From assembly GCF_947301925.1 (NCBI RefSeq), contig NZ_CAMYUE010000006.1, positions 62,001 to 126,000 on the forward strand: 64,000 bases of DNA, in the 5' to 3' direction. The position numbers and the translations under genes were made by a program. This DNA comes from an uncultured Ruminococcus sp. (GTDB taxonomy: Bacteria; Bacillota; Clostridia; Oscillospirales; Ruminococcaceae). Under the pieces are notes generated by a model. The model was given only the letters and a program-made list of their open reading frames with translations. It made no database searches and was not told where the DNA came from. Below, piece by piece: positions 13,789 through 23,032 of this stretch (its first letter is position 1; each line of letters opens with the position of its first letter).

Positions 13789-16644
13789 ATGAACGGACGA
13801 TCAAGAGGAACAGCGATCCTTGCGGGCGTTGTTTCGGCATTTTCTGCGCTGAACTCTGTGGGCATCGCAGGAGCTGTCAATGCAGTGGGCGGAGTTCAGG
13901 AGGTATTCTATGTATCTCCCGACGGCAGCGACAGCGGCGACGGCTCGGCGGAGTCGCCCTTTGCCACGCTGGAAAAGGCCCGTGACCAGGTTAGGAAGAT
14001 AAACGGTAGTATGACAGGCGACATCATCGTTTATCTCCGCGGCGGAGATTACCGTATCACCGAGCCTGTGGAGTTCGACACAAGGGACTCGGGCACAGGG
14101 GGCTTCAATGTCAGGTATGAGGCCTTTGAGGGCGAGACTCCCGTGATAAACGGCGCTCAGAAGGTTACGGGCTGGACAAAGTACAACGACAAGCTGTGGT
14201 CGGCTCCGCTGGACAGAGATGTTAAGCTCAGAAACCTGTATGTCAACGACCGCCGCGCCAGTATGGGCAGCGTGCAGGTTCAGGCCAAGGGCGGCTATGG
14301 GGATTACTATATCCAGGCGGGGCAGGCGGACTGGGCCTGGGATTCGGGAAAGAAAAGCGACGGCATAGTCTACGACGCAGGCTCCATGCCTCGTATCACC
14401 TCAAATTTCGACGACCTTGAGGTGGTCAACGGAACCACATGGAACGAGAATATAGTCTGCTCGCGCGATGTGAAGTACGACGGGAACAGCGTCATACTGC
14501 TCATGCAGCAGCCCTACGGCGCTATAGCCCAGACTCCCGGCTGGGGCGCAGGCTTCACCACGGGCGGCACCCATACGGTATATAATGCCTTCTCCTTTGT
14601 GGACAGCGAGGGCGAGTTCTTCTTCGACAAGACGGACAAGGTGCTGTACTACTACCCCAGAAGCGGTGAGGATATGACCACCGCCGATGTTGAGGCTCCC
14701 GTGGCGGACGGCCTTATAAAGATAGCGGGAAAGTCCACCTCCGACCGTGTGAAGAATATCAGCTTCAGCGGTATTACCTTTGCAAATACCGACTATCAGC
14801 TCACAGAGGTTGCAGGCTCTCACGGAAAGACCACCTGTCAGGCTGCACAGAGCTATACCGCATTTGCGGACTCCAACTGGCACCTGAAGAATTACGAGAT
14901 GGTTGATACTCTCCCTGCGGCTGTGCATATCACAAGCAGCGACGGTATAAAGCTCACGGGAAATGTGGTGAAGCATACGGGCGCGGACGGTATCTCAATG
15001 ACCAATGACGTTATAAATTCCGAGGTGAGCGGCAACTTCATAACCGATATCACCTCCAGCGGTATCACCGTGGGACACCCTCAGCATATCTACATCGGCG
15101 ACGGTGACGGCTCCAACCGCGAGAAGTTCCCGCGGGGCGTCGAGGGCGTATGCAAGAACGACCTCATAACCGAGAACCTGCTCTATGATATCAGCGTCGT
15201 TCACGGCTTCGGCGGCTGTGCGGCGATCACCGCATACTTCGTTGACTCGGTGAGCATACTCAGCAATACCATTGAAAAGACTGCCTACAACGGCATACAT
15301 ATGGGCTGGGGCTGGTGCAACTTCAAGGACAGCACCACCTGCCGCGATAATAAGATATGCTACAACAGGGTCATCAACTCGCTGAACCGTCTCCACGACA
15401 GCGGCGGTATCTATACTATAGGTCAGATGCCCGGAACTGTCATCAACGAGAACTACGTTCAGGGCATACCCGCAGGCGGTCCGGGCTGGCCTACATACGG
15501 ACTCCACAACGATGAGGGAACTACCTATATCGAGGAGAACGACAACGTCCTGGAGATCAGTCCCGACGTTACTTACACTATCAACTGTGAGGAGTACGGT
15601 GACAAGCACCACCTCACTATCAAGCGCACCTACGCCACAGTAAACAAAATGGGCAAGAATCCGCCATACAGCGATATCGACGCTCCTATCGTAGTTTCCG
15701 ATAACGTATGGCCATTTGCTCAGTACAAAATATGTCTGAATTCGGGTATATCCGACGATTACCGCAGTCTTATGCCTTCGTGGCTGAAATCCGCGGCAGA
15801 TCAGGCATTCCCCGCAAGCTGCGCCACTACCTGCGGCAGCAAGCTCCCCATAAGGAAGGTTGACGGAACTGTGTGGATAGCTCCCGACGGTACCGATACA
15901 TTCAAGGCAGGCGCCGATATGACAAAGGCGAAGGGAAGCGCAGGCACTATAAAGACTCCCTCAAAGGAGGGCGAGTACAGGATATACGTTCTTGACGAAA
16001 GCGGCAAGGTGCTCAGCAAGTCGGGACATATCCTCAGACTCAGCGGTACGGGAAGCGCCGACGCAGGCGATGTCATCGAGGCGGAGAGCTGCCAGTACAA
16101 GTCGGGCGTGGACACCGAGAACTGTTCGGAGGGCGGCAGCGATGTGGCCTATATCGAGAACGGCGACTATATCGGCTTCAAGGATATCGACCTTACCGAT
16201 GTAAGCGGCATAGACTTCCGTATGGGCTCCAACGGTGCTGAGGCTGCTCTTGAAGTAAGACTTGACAGCCCCGACGGAAAGCTCATAGGCAGAATGGACG
16301 TCAGCGGCACAGGCGGCTGGCAGACATGGAACACACAGAGCTGCACCATTGACCCCACCACAGGCAAGCATGATCTCTACTTCGTATTCACAGGCGGAGA
16401 GGGCTACCTCTACAACGTCAACTGGTGGAGACCTGTGAAGCCTGCCGAGGAGTATATCCCCGGCGACCTCAACGGCGACGGTGCGGTGGACGTATACGAT
16501 ATGATACAGATGCGCAGAGCTGCCGTTGACGGCGACGCCGAGCGCTTCGGAGCAGCAGATGTCAACGCCGATGACGTTATCGACGAGGACGACCTGAAGC
16601 TCCTGGGACAGTATCTCAAAGGCGAGATAAAGACATTTGAATAA
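13789..16644 (+). CDS. secreted right-handed beta-helix carbohydrate-active enzyme - CBM6 - dockerin
   Basis: A 951-residue exported protein; GGAGGAATTTTAT precedes the ATG. After a signal peptide, residues about 42-720 form a parallel beta-helix domain beginning EVFYVSPDGSDSGDGS, a start typical of beta-helix hydrolases of the GH141/GH120 kind, with repeated stretches such as DGIKLTGNVVKHTGADGISM. GH141 (fucosidase/xylanase family) is my best guess, but it rests on overall pattern. A CBM6-like domain lies at about 762-885 (VIEAESCQYKSG start, YLYNVNWWRP end), and a dockerin at 892-950 (GDLNGDGAVDVYD, DVNADDVIDEDD). Probable role: hemicellulose or pectin side-chain removal on the cellulosome. 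Confidence 0.82.
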   Translation: MNGRSRGTAILAGVVSAFSALNSVGIAGAVNAVGGVQEVFYVSPDGSDSGDGSAESPFATLEKARDQVRKINGSMTGDIIVYLRGGDYRITEPVEFDTRDSGTGGFNVRYEAFEGETPVINGAQKVTGWTKYNDKLWSAPLDRDVKLRNLYVNDRRASMGSVQVQAKGGYGDYYIQAGQADWAWDSGKKSDGIVYDAGSMPRITSNFDDLEVVNGTTWNENIVCSRDVKYDGNSVILLMQQPYGAIAQTPGWGAGFTTGGTHTVYNAFSFVDSEGEFFFDKTDKVLYYYPRSGEDMTTADVEAPVADGLIKIAGKSTSDRVKNISFSGITFANTDYQLTEVAGSHGKTTCQAAQSYTAFADSNWHLKNYEMVDTLPAAVHITSSDGIKLTGNVVKHTGADGISMTNDVINSEVSGNFITDITSSGITVGHPQHIYIGDGDGSNREKFPRGVEGVCKNDLITENLLYDISVVHGFGGCAAITAYFVDSVSILSNTIEKTAYNGIHMGWGWCNFKDSTTCRDNKICYNRVINSLNRLHDSGGIYTIGQMPGTVINENYVQGIPAGGPGWPTYGLHNDEGTTYIEENDNVLEISPDVTYTINCEEYGDKHHLTIKRTYATVNKMGKNPPYSDIDAPIVVSDNVWPFAQYKICLNSGISDDYRSLMPSWLKSAADQAFPASCATTCGSKLPIRKVDGTVWIAPDGTDTFKAGADMTKAKGSAGTIKTPSKEGEYRIYVLDESGKVLSKSGHILRLSGTGSADAGDVIEAESCQYKSGVDTENCSEGGSDVAYIENGDYIGFKDIDLTDVSGIDFRMGSNGAEAALEVRLDSPDGKLIGRMDVSGTGGWQTWNTQSCTIDPTTGKHDLYFVFTGGEGYLYNVNWWRPVKPAEEYIPGDLNGDGAVDVYDMIQMRRAAVDGDAERFGAADVNADDVIDEDDLKLLGQYLKGEIKTFE

Positions 16645-16650
16645 AAAGAA

Positions 16651-16687
16651 GCAGCCGCCCATAAGTGATATGGGCGGCTGCACTTTT
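16651..16687. terminator. bidirectional terminator
   Basis: GCAGCCGCCCATA-AGTGA-TATGGGCGGCTGC hairpin with an A-run before and T-run after; serves the beta-helix gene and the convergent peptide gene. Confidence 0.8.
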
Positions 16688-16694
16688 ACCTGCA

Positions 16695-16787
16695 TTATAC
16701 GGGAGGAAGTTCTGTACTTGTGGTTATAACGTCCTCAGCCTCGAAGGTGATGATCTCTACCTCGGGTGATGTGTAAATATCTTTCAT
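16695..16787 (-). CDS. conserved 30-residue peptide with EDVITTSTELPP tail, second copy
   Basis: A 30-codon ORF whose ATG lies 2 bp after the stop of the large repeat protein upstream, with the ribosome binding site (CAGGAGGC) inside that gene's last codons, so translation is likely coupled. The peptide starts MKDIYTSPEVEIITF and ends EAEDVITTSTELPPV. It differs from the copy at 6766-6858 by about seven mostly conservative substitutions, all lengths equal. The pairing with a DUF285-repeat protein is the same at both loci, so the two genes form a duplicated cassette. Function unknown; no export signal is visible. Confidence 0.77.
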   Translation of the reverse strand: MKDIYTSPEVEIITFEAEDVITTSTELPPV

Positions 16788-16789
16788 TT

Positions 16790-19093
16790 TTATGCCTCCT
16801 GTTCAGCTTTGTAGTTTTCTGCGGCTCTTCCGTAAGCGCAGAGCATTCTGCATATAGTATCCAGCTTGGGATCTGCATCGGACATATTGAATACTCTCTG
16901 TACATAGGACAGTGCGCTGAATGTGACCTTCTTACCGCCGATAGTGATGGTATAGGTGTCGTTGAGCTGGTCTGCTCTTACGTTGGGGATCTCAAAATAC
17001 TTGCCGTACTTGCTTGTCTGTGCTTTTAGCTCTTTTGTGCCGTACTTAGCTGTATTTTCATTGCCGTTGTGGTAGATTCTGATGGAAGTTCCGGAATTGA
17101 GAACCAGTGAGATCTTGCATTTGCCTGTCTCGTCCTTCATTTTGCTTTCCTCTATCCTGTTGAGGTCGGCGTCTGATAAGGTGGGAACATCGTATGCAGC
17201 AGCGGTATTGTGGAAATATTCCTTAGCGCATATGCAGTAGCTGCGGAGAGCCTGTGCAAGCTCGGTAACTGAAGCTGCTGCGCTGCTGTCAGCCAGAAGC
17301 TCCTCAAGGTATGAATCAAGAGTGCGGCTTGCCTGACAGTGATCGGCAATAGCGTCGTCCTTGGTGCATACCAGAAGCTTTCTGCCGTCGCTGTTGTATG
17401 CGGCCAGTGTGACTTCCTTATAACTCTGATCGGAATTCAGAGGATATGTAAACTGATACAATCCGCTGTCCTGGAGATGATCTGATATATCCGTGAAGGT
17501 GATATCGCCGTTGGGACCGCTGAGAACTACCTTTGCAAGATTGTCGCATGACTGAATGTGGAAGTTAAGGTTTATTGTACCGTCGAGAGTGGTATTATTG
17601 TACATTGCGTATACCATATCGGGCTTCAGCTTGTCGCAGCCGCCGAGCATACTGCCCTTCTTTTCGACGTTCTTCATGTCGAAGCCTGAGAGATCCACAT
17701 CCCTGAGCTTCAGGCAGGCTATGAACATACCGCCGATATCTGTGACGTTCTCGGTGTTGAAGCTGCTTACATCAACAGATTCAAGTGCTGTGCAGCGTCT
17801 GAACATATTGGACATATTTGTTACAGACGAGGTATCAAAGCTGCTGAGATCAAGCGAGGTCATCTGGCAATCGTCAAACATAAATGCCATATCGGTGACC
17901 TTTGAAGTGTTGAAGTTGCTGAGATCAAGTGAAGTAAGCTTTGCGCAGCTGTCAAACATATTCCTCATGGTCGTTACATTTGAGGTATCAAAGCTGCTGA
18001 GATCAAGAGAAGCAAGCTTTTTGCAGTTAGAAAACATTTCTCTCATATCCTCAACCTTTGAAGTATCAAAGCTGCTCAGATCAAGTGAGGTAAGGCCGGA
18101 GCAGCCACTGAACATCTGGTACATATTTTTAACGTTCTGTGTATCAAAGCCACTGAGCTCAAGTGAGGTAAGACCGGAACAGCCGGAGAACATATACTGC
18201 ACTTCAGTTAAACTTGAGGTGTCAAGACAGCTGAGATCAAGTGAGCTGAGGGACGTGCATTTTGTGAACATATGGATCATGCTTGTTACATTAGATGTGT
18301 CAAGGGGGCTCAGATCAAGGGATGTCAGACCTGTACATCCAATGAACATACCGTACATAGTTGTAACATTTTCAGTATTGAATGAGCCCAGATCCAGCGA
18401 GGTGAGACCTGTACAGCTGTCAAACATATTCGTCATTTTTTTGACAGATGAGGTATTGAAGCTGCCAAGATCAAGTGAAGTGATGCCGGTACAGTTGGAG
18501 AACATATAGCTCATGTCAGTTACATTGCTTGTATCAAATTCGCTTACATCAATTACAGGTACTTTTCTGCAGTTGTGGAACATCCAGCTCATATCAGTTA
18601 CATTTGAGGTTTTGAAGTGTCTTACGTCAAGTGATTCAAGCTTTGAGCAATTGCTGAACATCTGAAACATACTCTTGACATTTGATGTGTCGAAGCTGCT
18701 GATATCCAGCTTTACAAGGTTTCCACACTCGTAGAACATACTCTTCATGCTGGTGACGCCTGATGTGTCAGCATTTGAAAGGTCGATCTCTGTTGCTTTG
18801 TAGAATGCGAAAAGTGACGAGCAGTCCGCAGGAAGTACGGTATTCTCGGCGCATACGATCTTTTCTACTTCTTTTTTCTTTTCAAAATCACGAACTTCAG
18901 CTCTTACGACATTGCCGCTGAGGGTAAGGACGCCATCCACTAATGAATCATTTAATGCTGTTTTGGTTGACTGATCTGCTGCGCTTGCAGTAAGGGGAGC
19001 TGAAAGGGGCGAGCTGCTGCCGCTGAAGGGCAGGGCTGTTCCCATAAGTGCAACAGCAAGTATAGCTGCCGCAGTTTTCTTGAAATTGCTCAT
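16790..19093 (-). CDS. secreted BspA-like/DUF285 repeat protein, paralogue of 6877-9402
   Basis: A 767-residue exported protein; AAAGGAGATG precedes the ATG and residues 1-40 form a signal peptide ending near ASA. About 17 repeats of the TSNVTDMSYMFSNCTGLTSLDL kind (24 residues each) fill residues about 75-490. The C-terminal 270 residues (from NLAKVVLSGPNGDITF) align with the corresponding part of the 6877-9402 protein, including KISLVLNSGTSIRIY and the ending with a Tyr-Gly-Ala/Arg-Ala helix. No dockerin, sortase signal or transmembrane anchor. It is followed 2 bp later by the 30-residue peptide gene. Likely cell-surface or secreted binding protein; ligand unknown. Confidence 0.88.
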   Translation of the reverse strand: MSNFKKTAAAILAVALMGTALPFSGSSSPLSAPLTASAADQSTKTALNDSLVDGVLTLSGNVVRAEVRDFEKKKEVEKIVCAENTVLPADCSSLFAFYKATEIDLSNADTSGVTSMKSMFYECGNLVKLDISSFDTSNVKSMFQMFSNCSKLESLDVRHFKTSNVTDMSWMFHNCRKVPVIDVSEFDTSNVTDMSYMFSNCTGITSLDLGSFNTSSVKKMTNMFDSCTGLTSLDLGSFNTENVTTMYGMFIGCTGLTSLDLSPLDTSNVTSMIHMFTKCTSLSSLDLSCLDTSSLTEVQYMFSGCSGLTSLELSGFDTQNVKNMYQMFSGCSGLTSLDLSSFDTSKVEDMREMFSNCKKLASLDLSSFDTSNVTTMRNMFDSCAKLTSLDLSNFNTSKVTDMAFMFDDCQMTSLDLSSFDTSSVTNMSNMFRRCTALESVDVSSFNTENVTDIGGMFIACLKLRDVDLSGFDMKNVEKKGSMLGGCDKLKPDMVYAMYNNTTLDGTINLNFHIQSCDNLAKVVLSGPNGDITFTDISDHLQDSGLYQFTYPLNSDQSYKEVTLAAYNSDGRKLLVCTKDDAIADHCQASRTLDSYLEELLADSSAAASVTELAQALRSYCICAKEYFHNTAAAYDVPTLSDADLNRIEESKMKDETGKCKISLVLNSGTSIRIYHNGNENTAKYGTKELKAQTSKYGKYFEIPNVRADQLNDTYTITIGGKKVTFSALSYVQRVFNMSDADPKLDTICRMLCAYGRAAENYKAEQEA

Positions 19094-19290
19094 TGAAACA
19101 TCTCCTTTTATAAAATATAAAACGCTTCGCGTTTGAGATACTGTGGTGATCGTCTCTGCTTTTGTATAAAACCAAACAGAATCAACTTTCAGTAATCACG
19201 GACAAACTGATTTTACCATATATTCCCGCAGTTGTCAAGGCGATTATTGCGGTGTGTACGCTGTGACGGCGGTGCTTTTTCGGCGTTACG

Positions 19291-19319
19291 TTGACATTTT
19301 TCCGTTCAGGCCGTATAAT
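19291..19319 (+). promoter_or_regulatory. consensus sigma-A promoter for the HAD phosphatase gene
   Basis: TTGACA (19291-19296), 17-bp spacer, TATAAT (19314-19319): an exact consensus match, 44 bp before the ATG at 19363. Confidence 0.8.
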
Positions 19320-19362
19320 AGTAAGGGCGGCAGCCCAGCAGCTGAACACAGAGGTGATATTC

Positions 19363-19929
19363 ATGAAGGTATTCGATTTCGACAACACGCTTTACCGCGG
19401 CGAGAGCGCCGTTGACCTGGCAATTTACATGATAAGGAACAACAGGAGGGTCATTCTGTACCTTCCCAAGATATTCTATAATCTGATAAAGTACAAGCTC
19501 TGTCTGGTGGACAAGAGGAAAATGGTGCGGGCTGTGGACGATTTCCTGAAAAACGTCATACGCAGCAGAGAGGAGCTCTTCGGCGCAGTTGAGGGCTTCT
19601 GGGCGGAATACGGCCGCAAGCTTGACCGAGCCATGCTGAAAAGGATAGACAGTGACGACGTTATAATCTCGGCGGGGCCCGATTTTCTTCTGTATGGAAT
19701 AAATGAACTGCTGGGAACGGAGAATATAATTTGCAGCAGGATAGACTCCCGCCGTATGAGGGTGAAGTATCTCAACTTCGGAGACAACAAGGTCAGACGA
19801 TACAGGTCTCTCTACGGCGATAAGCCCATTGACTGCTTCTATACGGACTCCTACAACGATAAAGCCCTTATGGATATATCCGACAGGGTATACATCGTAA
19901 AAAAGGGCAGGCTCAAACGAGTAAAATGA
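19363..19929 (+). CDS. HAD-superfamily phosphatase (phosphoserine-phosphatase-like)
   Basis: A 188-residue cytoplasmic protein starting at the ATG after GAGGTGATATTC; an in-frame ATG at 19291 lies inside the promoter and is excluded. Motif I is VFDFDNTLYRGES (nucleophile Asp6 region), motif III is the KP stretch near GDKPIDCFYTDSYND, which also supplies motif IV acidic residues (DS.ND). The alpha-helical cap and length resemble HAD-IB phosphoserine phosphatase-like proteins acting on small phosphorylated metabolites. Substrate not inferable. Followed by a terminator shared with the convergent acylphosphatase gene. Confidence 0.82.
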   Translation: MKVFDFDNTLYRGESAVDLAIYMIRNNRRVILYLPKIFYNLIKYKLCLVDKRKMVRAVDDFLKNVIRSREELFGAVEGFWAEYGRKLDRAMLKRIDSDDVIISAGPDFLLYGINELLGTENIICSRIDSRRMRVKYLNFGDNKVRRYRSLYGDKPIDCFYTDSYNDKALMDISDRVYIVKKGRLKRVK

Positions 19930-19930
19930 A

Positions 19931-19959
19931 AAAAGGCGGCTGTATAAGCCGCCTTTTTC
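19931..19959. terminator. bidirectional terminator between HAD phosphatase and acylphosphatase
   Basis: AAAAGGCGGCT-GTAT-AAGCCGCCTTTT hairpin with A and T tracts on both sides. Confidence 0.85.
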
Positions 19960-19966
19960 ATGACTG

Positions 19967-20236
19967 TTATCTTACCTCGAAGCTGTAGTCTCCGTGAACG
20001 GGTATGTCCTCGGACTCTATGCGTTCAACGCTGCCCCAGCTGTGATCTTCAAGAGCCTCCGTTAGAGCCTCGATATCCCTGCGGGTGCCCTCGGCCTCCA
20101 TTTCCACCGAACCGTCGTCCATATTGCGCACCCAGCCCGATATGCCGAAGCGTTCCGCGGTATGCCTTGCCTTCCATCTGAAGCCTACTCCCTGAACGTA
20201 GCCGTAGAATACTATATGTCTGCGTATCTTATCCAT
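19967..20236 (-). CDS. acyP: acylphosphatase
   Basis: An 89-residue protein, the usual length of the family. It contains the signature HIVFYGYVQGVGFRWKARHTA (catalytic Arg in GVGFR) and the second motif GWVRNMDDGSVEMEAEG with the catalytic Asn. It hydrolyses carboxyl-phosphate bonds of acylphosphates in the cytoplasm. The start at 20236 follows GGAGGAAGAT; an in-frame ATG at 20260 lies upstream of this site. Confidence 0.93.
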   Translation of the reverse strand: MDKIRRHIVFYGYVQGVGFRWKARHTAERFGISGWVRNMDDGSVEMEAEGTRRDIEALTEALEDHSWGSVERIESEDIPVHGDYSFEVR

Positions 20237-20310
20237 ATCTTCCTCCGTGATAATATGCAATGATCTCCTGTTATTTTAGCACTATCGCTTATGAATTGCA
20301 ACTGATACAA

Positions 20311-20342
20311 TGCCCCCGGGCGTGTCGGAACGCTCGGGGGCA
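20311..20342 (-). terminator. terminator-like hairpin after the degenerate GH11 protein gene
   Basis: Arms TGCCCCCG / CGGGGGCA, about 45 bp beyond the stop at 20385; T-tract on the minus strand is weak. Confidence 0.5.
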
Positions 20343-20384
20343 AAACTTTGCCGTCTTATGGACTGCCTGTTTATGGTTTATATA

Positions 20385-22580
20385 TCAGTTTTTATGATAT
20401 TCGGGCGCATTACAGAATGACAGCTCCTTGATGTCCGCGTTGCCCGAGCAGTTGAAGGCGTCTAATTCAAATCCTGCCCAGGTCAGGATATCCTCGTCAG
20501 TATTGTCATCGAACCAGTATGCCAGGAAATCGTCGAGCGAGAGCACATCTTCGGTATGGGCGCTCTTGCCAACGGGTGAAACGGCGTCCTTGCGGTAGAA
20601 GAATATTGCGGAGGGTTCCGACACAGGGCCGTTGTGCTCGGTATAATACTCCTTGCCGTTTATGGTCGCGGTACCAAGTTTGCCCTCGTCCAGAGCTTTC
20701 TGAAGCGATTCGTCAAGTTGGCCGCCTTCTGTACGGAATTCATATATAACAAAGTGTGTTTCCTGTGTATTGCCCTTGTGGATGAAATTGCCGTAGAAGT
20801 GCATATCCATATCTCCGTCACTCATGATATCTGCGGAATAGCGGATATTGCAATCCGTGCACTTCTTGTCGGCGGCTTCTCCGTCGTAGAATTCGTAGCT
20901 GGTGAGTCTGTACAGCTTGGTGTCGTTCCATTCTGCCGAGACAGAGCCGTCCTTTCTGACGATGGCCTTGAGACTGTCATCGTTCACCTTGCCGCCGCTG
21001 ATCTCGAAAGAGCGCTCTCCGGTCTCTCCTGTCTTTTTGGCGTCTCCTATGATGAGCTCCGCTTCGTCCTGTGAAACAGGTATCTCGTCAATGGTGTTGA
21101 GTACGAATCTGGTCAGGAGAACGAGGTCGCTGACATTGCTTCTGAGGTCGCCGTTGACATCGCCCTCAACGGATATCATATTATCGTCCATGGCGTTCAG
21201 TATAGCTTTGCGGCATACGGGGATATCAAGGCTGTTGACCACTCCGTCGCCGTTGAGGTCGCCGCGCAGTCTCTTTGCTGCCGAGGTATATTCGGGCTCT
21301 CCCGAGGAAATGCAGAAATCATCTATATAGAATCCCACGGGTGATGATGGGGTGTAGACCAGTTTGTACTTGTGGTACGGGTCAAAATTTATCGTGAACG
21401 GGATATCGGTGATGCTTGTCCACTGTCCCGAGACGCACTTTCTTGTGCCCAGTGATATCCTTCTGAGATAATTCTGCGGAGCGTCACTGTATTCCACCAG
21501 CTCCACTTTCATGGACAGATCTTTTCCTGATTTCTGGAATATTTTTGCACCTGTGAGGTAATCCTTCTTTGCATAATACATTGATACGGGCAGATCATAG
21601 GGGTCTATCTCATAACAGAAAGCTCCGCTGTCGCCTGCGGTTATCTGCATGGACTGATCGTCGCTGTAGGCCTGTTCGTCGGTGAGTGCTGCCGTACAGT
21701 TGCCTTCGGTTCCTGCCTTGAAATCTTCACATTCCATATCCAGAGTTATTATGCTGCCGTCGTCGCCTACAGGGAGGGGATCATGCTTGGGATAGGCCTT
21801 CTCCTGACCCTTGGGTCCGAAAACGTAGTCATTGGATATTGTTCTGTATGTATTCATGCGCTTCAGTTCCATGGAGCCGGTGCTATTGAATGCGTCAAGC
21901 TGGAAATCGATCTCGTAAAGGTCTCCGAGAGGGAGGCCTGCTTCGCTCCACGCCTTGAAATGCTCTGCAACGTTTACTGTGCCTGCTACATGATTGCTGT
22001 GGTTTAGCTCCATTTGCTTGTTGATGCAGACGCTCCAGTATGAGTTGTAAGCATTCTCGCGGACACCATGCTGGCATTTATAGATCTGATAGTACTTGCC
22101 GTCAATGAAAGCAGTGGAAAGCTTTTGTATGTTGTCTCCTTCTGCTCCGGGAGGCATCCAGTCGCCATAGGCTTCAACTATATTGAAGGATATCAGCGGA
22201 TCAGTGAACCAGCCGCCGATTCCGATATATGCGTTTCCGGCAGTGGTGATATCAGCCTCGTAGTCTATTTCGTATTCCGATACACGATAGGCCTTTATGC
22301 CCTGATTTTCATAGCTTATGCCCTTGGTGACAGTCACATCGTATTTGGCGTCCCACTCGGCAGTGAAGCCGTTGGTACCGCTGTTTTCATAATTGCACAG
22401 ACTTTCTTCCTGGCTCTTAAAGACTCTGTAGCTGTAGCCGTCGATCTCGCCGCTTATTTCCCCACTGTCCGCCATTGCCGTTAGAGGAGCAAGGCTGCTG
22501 AAGCCGAGAGCTGAGGGAGCTCCTGTTATGCAGGCAGCTGCTGTCAGTGCTGAGACTATTCTTTTGATCTTTTTGTTCAT
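20385..22580 (-). CDS. secreted dockerin protein with two degenerate GH11-like domains and a CBM22-like domain
   Basis: A 731-residue exported protein (signal peptide 1-37, RBS GAGGTGG). Residues about 45-245 align clearly with the GH11 domain at 4257: GWFTDPLISFNIVEAYGDWMPP matches [22 protein letters not shown]. However, the nucleophile Glu is Ser131 and the acid/base position (VEGW) is LDAF with Asp229. A CBM22-like domain follows (about 285-425), then a dockerin (about 440-497, GDLNGDGVVNSLD and GDVNGDLRSNVSD). A second GH11-like unit (about 520-720) again lacks the Glu pair (THFVIYE, FELDAFNCSG). Architecture: pseudo-GH11, CBM, dockerin, pseudo-GH11. It may bind xylan without cutting it. 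Confidence 0.85.
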   Translation of the reverse strand: MNKKIKRIVSALTAAACITGAPSALGFSSLAPLTAMADSGEISGEIDGYSYRVFKSQEESLCNYENSGTNGFTAEWDAKYDVTVTKGISYENQGIKAYRVSEYEIDYEADITTAGNAYIGIGGWFTDPLISFNIVEAYGDWMPPGAEGDNIQKLSTAFIDGKYYQIYKCQHGVRENAYNSYWSVCINKQMELNHSNHVAGTVNVAEHFKAWSEAGLPLGDLYEIDFQLDAFNSTGSMELKRMNTYRTISNDYVFGPKGQEKAYPKHDPLPVGDDGSIITLDMECEDFKAGTEGNCTAALTDEQAYSDDQSMQITAGDSGAFCYEIDPYDLPVSMYYAKKDYLTGAKIFQKSGKDLSMKVELVEYSDAPQNYLRRISLGTRKCVSGQWTSITDIPFTINFDPYHKYKLVYTPSSPVGFYIDDFCISSGEPEYTSAAKRLRGDLNGDGVVNSLDIPVCRKAILNAMDDNMISVEGDVNGDLRSNVSDLVLLTRFVLNTIDEIPVSQDEAELIIGDAKKTGETGERSFEISGGKVNDDSLKAIVRKDGSVSAEWNDTKLYRLTSYEFYDGEAADKKCTDCNIRYSADIMSDGDMDMHFYGNFIHKGNTQETHFVIYEFRTEGGQLDESLQKALDEGKLGTATINGKEYYTEHNGPVSEPSAIFFYRKDAVSPVGKSAHTEDVLSLDDFLAYWFDDNTDEDILTWAGFELDAFNCSGNADIKELSFCNAPEYHKN

Positions 22581-22828
22581 TATTCATTCCACCTCTCTGT
22601 AATGCTTGATGTACCTGTCAAGTGAAAAGCATATACTTTCCATTATAATGATTTTACACTGATTTTCACAACAAGGCAAGTCGAAAATTGTTGATTTTTA
22701 TGAAGATGTGCTTTTTTTGCTGTCTGTATAGTCGGAGCTGCGGTATATGGGTGAAACGGGAATAATCCTTCCCTGCGGTGAATATCATTCAGTGACGAAG
22801 CGTCGCATTTGCGGAAGGAGAGATACTA

Positions 22829-23003
22829 ATGAAAAAAGCACACAGAAAGATATTCAGCGGAGCCGTTTTGTGCGGCGCTGCGCTGTTCACGCTTTACGGA
22901 GCCTCCCGTGTGGCGGAAAGGGCCGAAAACGCTGCGCTGCCCGCGGCACTGACCGATACGGATACCGAGATTCCCGTTATCGTGCTGGACGCAGGACACG
23001 GCG
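22829..23003 (+). pseudogene. cwlD: cwlD-like N-acetylmuramoyl-L-alanine amidase, 5' part, interrupted by the mobile element
   Basis: GGAAGGAGAGATACTA precedes the ATG. The reading frame gives an N-terminal signal/anchor segment (KIFSGAVLCGAALFTLYGAS) and reaches IPVIVLDAGHG, the first zinc-ligand motif of Amidase_3 enzymes, where it runs into element sequence and stops at a TAA 4 codons later (about 23013). The remaining amidase sequence is found in the same frame at 34887-35453. Joining at the shared CACGGCG gives DAGHGGIDGG without indel and a protein of about 244 residues, the usual length of CwlD. The native product would cleave the amide bond of peptidoglycan stem peptides; CwlD acts in spore-cortex lactam formation in sporulating Firmicutes. 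Confidence 0.88.
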
Positions 23004-23016
23004 AATCAACTTAAAC
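22997..23016. other. attL: left junction of the element
   Basis: Chromosomal GACGCAGGA, then the central dinucleotide CA (22997-22998), then the element arm CGGCGAATCAACTTAAAC. The five bases CGGCG are shared by chromosome and element. Confidence 0.8.
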
Positions 23017-23032
23017 ATAGTTCATTTAAATG

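Noticed and set aside
22829-23014. Complete 61-residue secreted peptide
   Set aside because: It ends at a stop created by element sequence; the frame continues as an amidase at 34887, so it is the 5' part of a split gene.
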